A DNA stretch of 64,000 nucleotides, from positions 162,080,546 to 162,144,545 of the forward strand of contig CM071600.1 in NCBI GenBank assembly GCA_036435485.1, read 5' to 3'. Origin of the DNA: Saposhnikovia divaricata (Eukaryota > Streptophyta > Magnoliopsida > Apiales > Apiaceae). This document shows positions 60,990 through 64,000 of the stretch, in pieces (positions within the stretch are counted from its first letter, which is position 1; each line of letters begins with the position of its first letter). A model generated the notes under the pieces. It was not told where the DNA came from. It ran no database searches and worked only from the letters and a program-made list of their open reading frames with translations. Position numbers and translations under genes: made by a program.

Positions 60990-62448
60990 ATGTCACAACA
61001 ACAGCTAGGCAGAATGGCCCGCGTAAGGCGCACTCGGCTCAAGCAGGTTATCCCAGCCAGAGGTCTACCCGCTGATTTCATCGCTGCCATTGCTGAGGTA
61101 TCATAGATAGGCAGCTTTTGCTTTCCAGTTTAAGTATATGTATAACTAATGTTAGTCAACGGCAAGAAATTTAAACTTATGTTGTTACTCCTTTTGGATT
61201 GTAATAACTTTTATTCGTAAATCCCATAATGTGAGACTTATTTCAATTTCATCTCTGGGACTATAACTCTTGTGTGTGTGTGTGTGATTGGATATTATTG
61301 TGGGGTCACTGCATGTTGTTTATTTATGTGGACTCAAGTCATGTGTTATTTATGGAAATTGAGACCGTAACGACCCGATCTCTGACCCCGGATCTGGGGG
61401 TGTTATAGAGATGGTATCAGAGCGAGAGTTATATATCCCAAGAGATGATGCGACGTTATATAATAATAAATTCAATAATATAATAAGAACTCTTGCCAAG
61501 TTCACCTAAAATCCTTACGGGAAACTTTTTAAGTATCATGATAGTAACATATTTCATCTTGTGTAGGCGAGCGACGTGTCTGCCCAGGAGGCAGCTGCGA
61601 GACAGCATGATGAGGACATGTTTCGGACCAGAGACCCATATAATGAGCACTTGCCTGATGAGGATAATGATGTTATTAAATCTGAGGAGGAGGACCCTGA
61701 GGAGGTCTAGGCTGATGTTGATATTGATATTATTGAGTCTGCGGAGGAGGAGGACCCGGAGGAGGTCCAGACAGGAGAGGATACTGAGATAGTTGCGGAG
61801 AATGTTGATGAGGAGGATCCAGAGGAGACCCAGCTTAAAGCTGATATTAGGGTCATGGAGGAGGACACTGACATGACCATTGAGCAGGTTATGGAGGTTG
61901 TGTTAGAGCAGGGTGTAGATGGGGGTACTGAGGGAGATGTTGACGAGCCAGTGGATGATGCTGTAGGGAGTTCCGGACTTCGTGTGCCACCCCTCTTTGT
62001 TGAGAGAGCCCCTTCACCACCACCACTACCTGTGAGCCCATTTTCCGATGAGTTTGAGGAGCTGACACCAGAGCTGCAGCAGGCAGAGGCCGCACCTTCA
62101 GCAGAGCCATCTACTCCACCCCACATCATGGTAGAGGGGATCCCATTGGGTATGCACAACTATGTTGTGGCCAGACTTTCTACAGAGGTAGCCGTAGCTG
62201 AGGCCAGGTTGGCAGAGTCCCGCAAAGAGCTAGCAGCGGAGAGAGATGCCCGATTGAGGCACCAGGGTGGGAGACGAGCTAGGGCTAGAGAGATGTATAG
62301 AGAGGTGACCCGCATAGAGGTAAGGGCTCGAATGAGGGTGCGACAGTTACCCAATGATGGACATGGCATGGTATCCAGGGCAGATGCAGAGGAGATCTTC
62401 TATATTGCTATGTGGAGGGTTCCAGCTTTGACCCACCGTCATGGCTGA
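60990..62448 (+). pseudogene. gypsy-3 spliced leader gene (LTR exon plus acidic exon), one stop
   Basis: Exon 1 (60990-61097, 36 codons, MSQQQLGRMARVRRTRLKQ...IAE) lies in the 5' LTR and ends GAG|GTATCA. The predicted intron (61098-61566) removes the LTR end and PBS. The acceptor is TTCATCTTGTGTAG. Exon 2 (61567-62448) continues in phase 0 for 293 codons with a single TAG at 61708-61710. That stop falls in the first of three EE.DPEE[VT]Q repeats, where the other two have CAG, so a C-to-T change explains it. Exon 2 is strongly acidic in its first half, then Pro/Ser-rich, then a basic helical region (about 62160-62350) with many Arg, Ala and Glu, likely a coiled coil. No known domain is recognised. 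The plan matches gypsy-2 38164-39279, but the sequences are not obviously alike. Splicing is inferred. Confidence 0.5.
61412..61423 (+). other. gypsy-3 primer binding site (initiator tRNA-Met)
   Basis: TGGTATCAGAGC, four bases after the LTR end and inside the predicted leader intron. Confidence 0.92.
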
Positions 62449-62467
62449 CTACAGGGATAGTGATGTA

Positions 62468-62472
62468 TTGGT
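62468..62472. other. TSD of the composite TRIM, left copy
   Basis: TTGGT directly before TGTTGGGG. The matching TTGGT is at 63700-63704, beyond the second TRIM. Confidence 0.8.
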
Positions 62473-63080
62473 TGTTGGGGCTTGCTAAGTAGACCTTAAC
62501 TGCACATTAGTATGATATTGTCCGCTTTGGGTCAGGCCCGCACGAATTTATTTTTTGGGTTACTCCTAAAAGGGCTCATACTAATGAAGTTAACTGGCTG
62601 CTTATAAACTAGCTATTAGCCCCTCCCACAAACGATGTGGGACAACTCCCAACAATCTCCCCCTTCACACATCGGGCTCCACACTTGTCGAATCTACCTC
62701 CTTTCTGTGTGATCTGGTTCCCCCTTGACCCATACTGGAAATTCACCTGGCTATCTGGCTCCCCCTAGGCCCATACTGGAAAGTCCACCTGCCCCCTTAA
62801 GTCCAACCTGGGATAATCTATCTGCCTTTTTCCTTGGATCCATTCTGGAGCCCATTGAGATCGTTCTGGATCGTTATAACAATAGCTCTGATACCACTTG
62901 TTGGGGCTTGCTAAGCAGGCCTTAACTCCACATTAGTATGATATTGTCCGCTTTGGGTCAGGCCCGCACTGATTCATTTTTTTGGTTACTCCCAAAAGGC
63001 CTCATACTAATGGAGTTAACTGGCTGCTTATAAACTAGCTATTAGCCCCTCCCACAAACGATGTGGGACAACTCCCAACA
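62473..63080 (-). mobile_element. TRIM-2: terminal-repeat retrotransposon in miniature, minus strand
   Basis: Two 182-bp LTRs (62473-62654 and 62899-63080; TGTTGGGG...CTCCCAACA) flank a 244-bp internal region. A tRNA-Met PBS (GCTCTGATACCA, 62885-62896) is two bases from the right LTR, and a purine tract (AATCTCCCCC on the plus strand) touches the left LTR, so the element points left. There is no coding capacity. It belongs to the same family as TRIM-1, as their LTRs align over most of their length when one is inverted (shared AGCAGCCAGTTAACTCCATTA and AAAGCGGACAATATCA). Confidence 0.9.
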
Positions 63081-63092
63081 ATCTCCCCCTAT
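63081..63092 (-). other. orphan polypurine tract between the two TRIMs
   Basis: ATCTCCCCCTAT is the start of a further TRIM-2 internal unit, or its purine tract, placed outside the TRIM-2 5' LTR. It is identical over 12 bases to the copia-2 tract at 44085-44096. Confidence 0.7.
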
Positions 63093-63699
63093 TGTTGGGT
63101 GGTGTCAACCCAAGTACCACATCGAGGAGAAAAGAGATAATTCTCTTGTATATAGAGCAGCCAGTTAACTCCATTAGGATGAGGCCTTTTGGGAGGAGCC
63201 CAAAAACAAATCCGTGCGGGCTTGGCCATGGCTTAAAGCGGACAATATCAAACTATTGTGGAGTTATGGCTTGCTCGTGGCCCAACAAGTGGTATCAGAG
63301 CCATGGTTCGGTAATTGGATCTTGGGGTTAACGAGCTGCGGGGTTGCGATGTGGGAGGTTCCCCTCGGTGGCGATTGGAGATCTGTTGAGTTCCTTGTGT
63401 CGAAAGTCTTCCTCAAAGGTGTTCAGGCGGTGGTGCAAGATGTAGACAAATTAATCCTAGGTCTAAGACCACGGTTTATGTGGTTCTTGGTTTCAGGGGA
63501 GGATTGTTGGGTGGTGTCAACCCAAGTACCACATCGAGGAGAAAAGAGATAATTCTCTTGTATATAGAGCAGCCAGTTAACTCCATTAGGATGAGGCCTT
63601 TTGGGAGGAGCCCAAAAACAAATCCGTGCGGGCTTGGCCACGGCTTAAAGCGGACAATATCATACTATTATGGAGTTATGGCTTGCTCGCGGCCCAACA
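63093..63699 (+). mobile_element. TRIM-1: terminal-repeat retrotransposon in miniature, plus strand
   Basis: Two 195-bp LTRs (63093-63287 and 63505-63699; TGTTGGGTGG...GGCCCAACA) differ at only a few sites. The PBS TGGTATCAGAGC is at 63290-63301, two bases after the first LTR. The purine tract CAGGGGAGGAT is at 63494-63504. The internal region is 217 bp and non-coding. Open frames of 72-112 codons in and across the LTRs are by-products of the repeat. No 5S rRNA-like segment is seen, so it is not a Cassandra-type TRIM. Confidence 0.92.
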
Positions 63700-63704
63700 T
63701 TGGT
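63700..63704. other. TSD of the composite TRIM, right copy
   Basis: TTGGT follows the TRIM-1 3' LTR and matches 62468-62472. Neither TRIM has a duplication of its own at the internal junction. Confidence 0.8.
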
Positions 63705-64000
63705 CTAGTTGTCTAGTCTTGTACGGACATAGTAGTGCCAATTTTTGGAGGGATAGTCTCAGTGTATTTAGTTTCCCTGATGCAGACTAGACAGATATAC
63801 AGCATATTTCACTTTTGACTAGTTGTTATTCGGATAGTTGTACTTTTAAAATTATCAGATGATGTACCTTTCAGTATCTTGTATATATTTGTTTCCCTTT
63901 CAGTTATTATAGTTTCGTTATGACACGATCACTAGTTTGTTACATTATATCTGCACGTACTGCTTTCAATTAAAGTTTCCATGAGATATAGAACTGTGGG
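63705..64000 (+). other. gypsy-3 leader, continuing towards gag outside the window
   Basis: T-rich sequence without a supported gene. By comparison with gypsy-2 it corresponds to the spacer between the leader ORF and gag. Confidence 0.6.

Larger units (their letters stand above)
56976..61407 (+). repeat. gypsy-3 5' LTR (4,432 bp)
   Basis: TGTAAGAACCC to GGGGTGTTATA. It aligns in order with the gypsy-1 3' LTR, although with many differences. It contains the donor at 57989, the AT-rich palindromic array (about 59400-60010), the TTCAG acceptor ending at 60945 and the short ORF at 60990-61106. A (GT)n run lies near 61270-61287. Confidence 0.88.
56976..64000 (+). mobile_element. gypsy-3: Ty3/gypsy element of the gypsy-1 family (5' part only)
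   Basis: It begins with a 5' LTR starting TGTAAGAACCC, like gypsy-1, then the PBS, the leader ORF and leader sequence up to the window end. gag and pol lie outside. A composite TRIM is inserted at 62473-63699. It is the only gypsy-1-type 5' end visible, and so the only place where the LTR short ORF and its downstream partner can be read together for this family. Confidence 0.88.

Noticed and set aside
62473..63699. Cassandra-type TRIM carrying a 5S rRNA promoter
   Set aside because: The LTR termini are right for a TRIM, but I see no 5S rRNA-like internal promoter.
63092..63716. Frames of 72-112 codons in the TRIM region
   Set aside because: They span LTRs, PBS and internal region of a non-coding TRIM and repeat with the LTRs.
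1..64000. Host genes, tRNA or rRNA genes
   Set aside because: Every segment with coding character belongs to a retroelement. The GCTCTGATACCA strings are primer binding sites, not tRNA genes.

Overview
The window is intergenic DNA from a repeat-rich flowering plant, probably a eudicot, although the species cannot be named from the sequence. I found no host gene, tRNA, rRNA or CRISPR array. Almost every base belongs to nested LTR retrotransposons. Four lines point to a plant: several elements are primed by initiator tRNA-Met (TGGTATCAGAGC), the Ty3/gypsy chromoviruses have LTRs over 4 kb, there is a Sirevirus-type Ty1/copia element with an env-like third ORF, and there are LARDs (large retrotransposon derivatives) and TRIMs (terminal-repeat retrotransposons in miniature).

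Layout. 1-10827 is a minus-strand LARD (LARD-B) whose left end lies outside the window. It sits in the gag of gypsy-1, a plus-strand chromovirus seen at 10828-12333 and 25209-32675. A second minus-strand LARD (LARD-A, 12334-25208) splits gypsy-1 between protease and reverse transcriptase. The 3' LTR of gypsy-1 is 28085-32675. 32676-34208 is the 5' LTR end and gag of an old copia element (copia-1), which gypsy-1 and gypsy-2 appear to have entered. Gypsy-2 starts at 34209 and its internal region runs from 38531. Its integrase is split by copia-2 (43363-55173, minus strand, TSD TAGTG), it resumes at 55174-56134, and its 3' LTR (from 56135) is cut at 56975 by gypsy-3. Gypsy-3 is a relative of gypsy-1 with its 5' LTR at 56976-61407. 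Its leader carries a composite TRIM structure at 62473-63699, flanked by a single TTGGT duplication.

State of the genes. All visible gag-pol genes are broken by stops and frameshifts. Many stops sit where a C-to-T or G-to-A change would convert a Gln, Arg or Trp codon. The LARDs have no gag or pol and must have moved in trans. By eye the LARD LTR pairs differ at only a few tenths of a percent, so they are recent. The copia-2 LTRs differ by roughly 3 percent.

Most interesting observation. Both chromovirus families appear to carry an extra spliced gene that starts inside the 5' LTR. A short basic ORF near the LTR end finishes at an in-phase GAG|GT donor. The predicted intron removes the LTR end and the PBS, and joins in phase to an acidic ORF with a helical, charged C-terminus upstream of gag. 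A strong donor near the LTR promoter, paired with an acceptor just before the short ORF, suggests a further intron of about 3 kb inside the LTR. In gypsy-2 this leader ORF is intact although gag-pol is heavily damaged. Both LARDs keep traces of the same layout.
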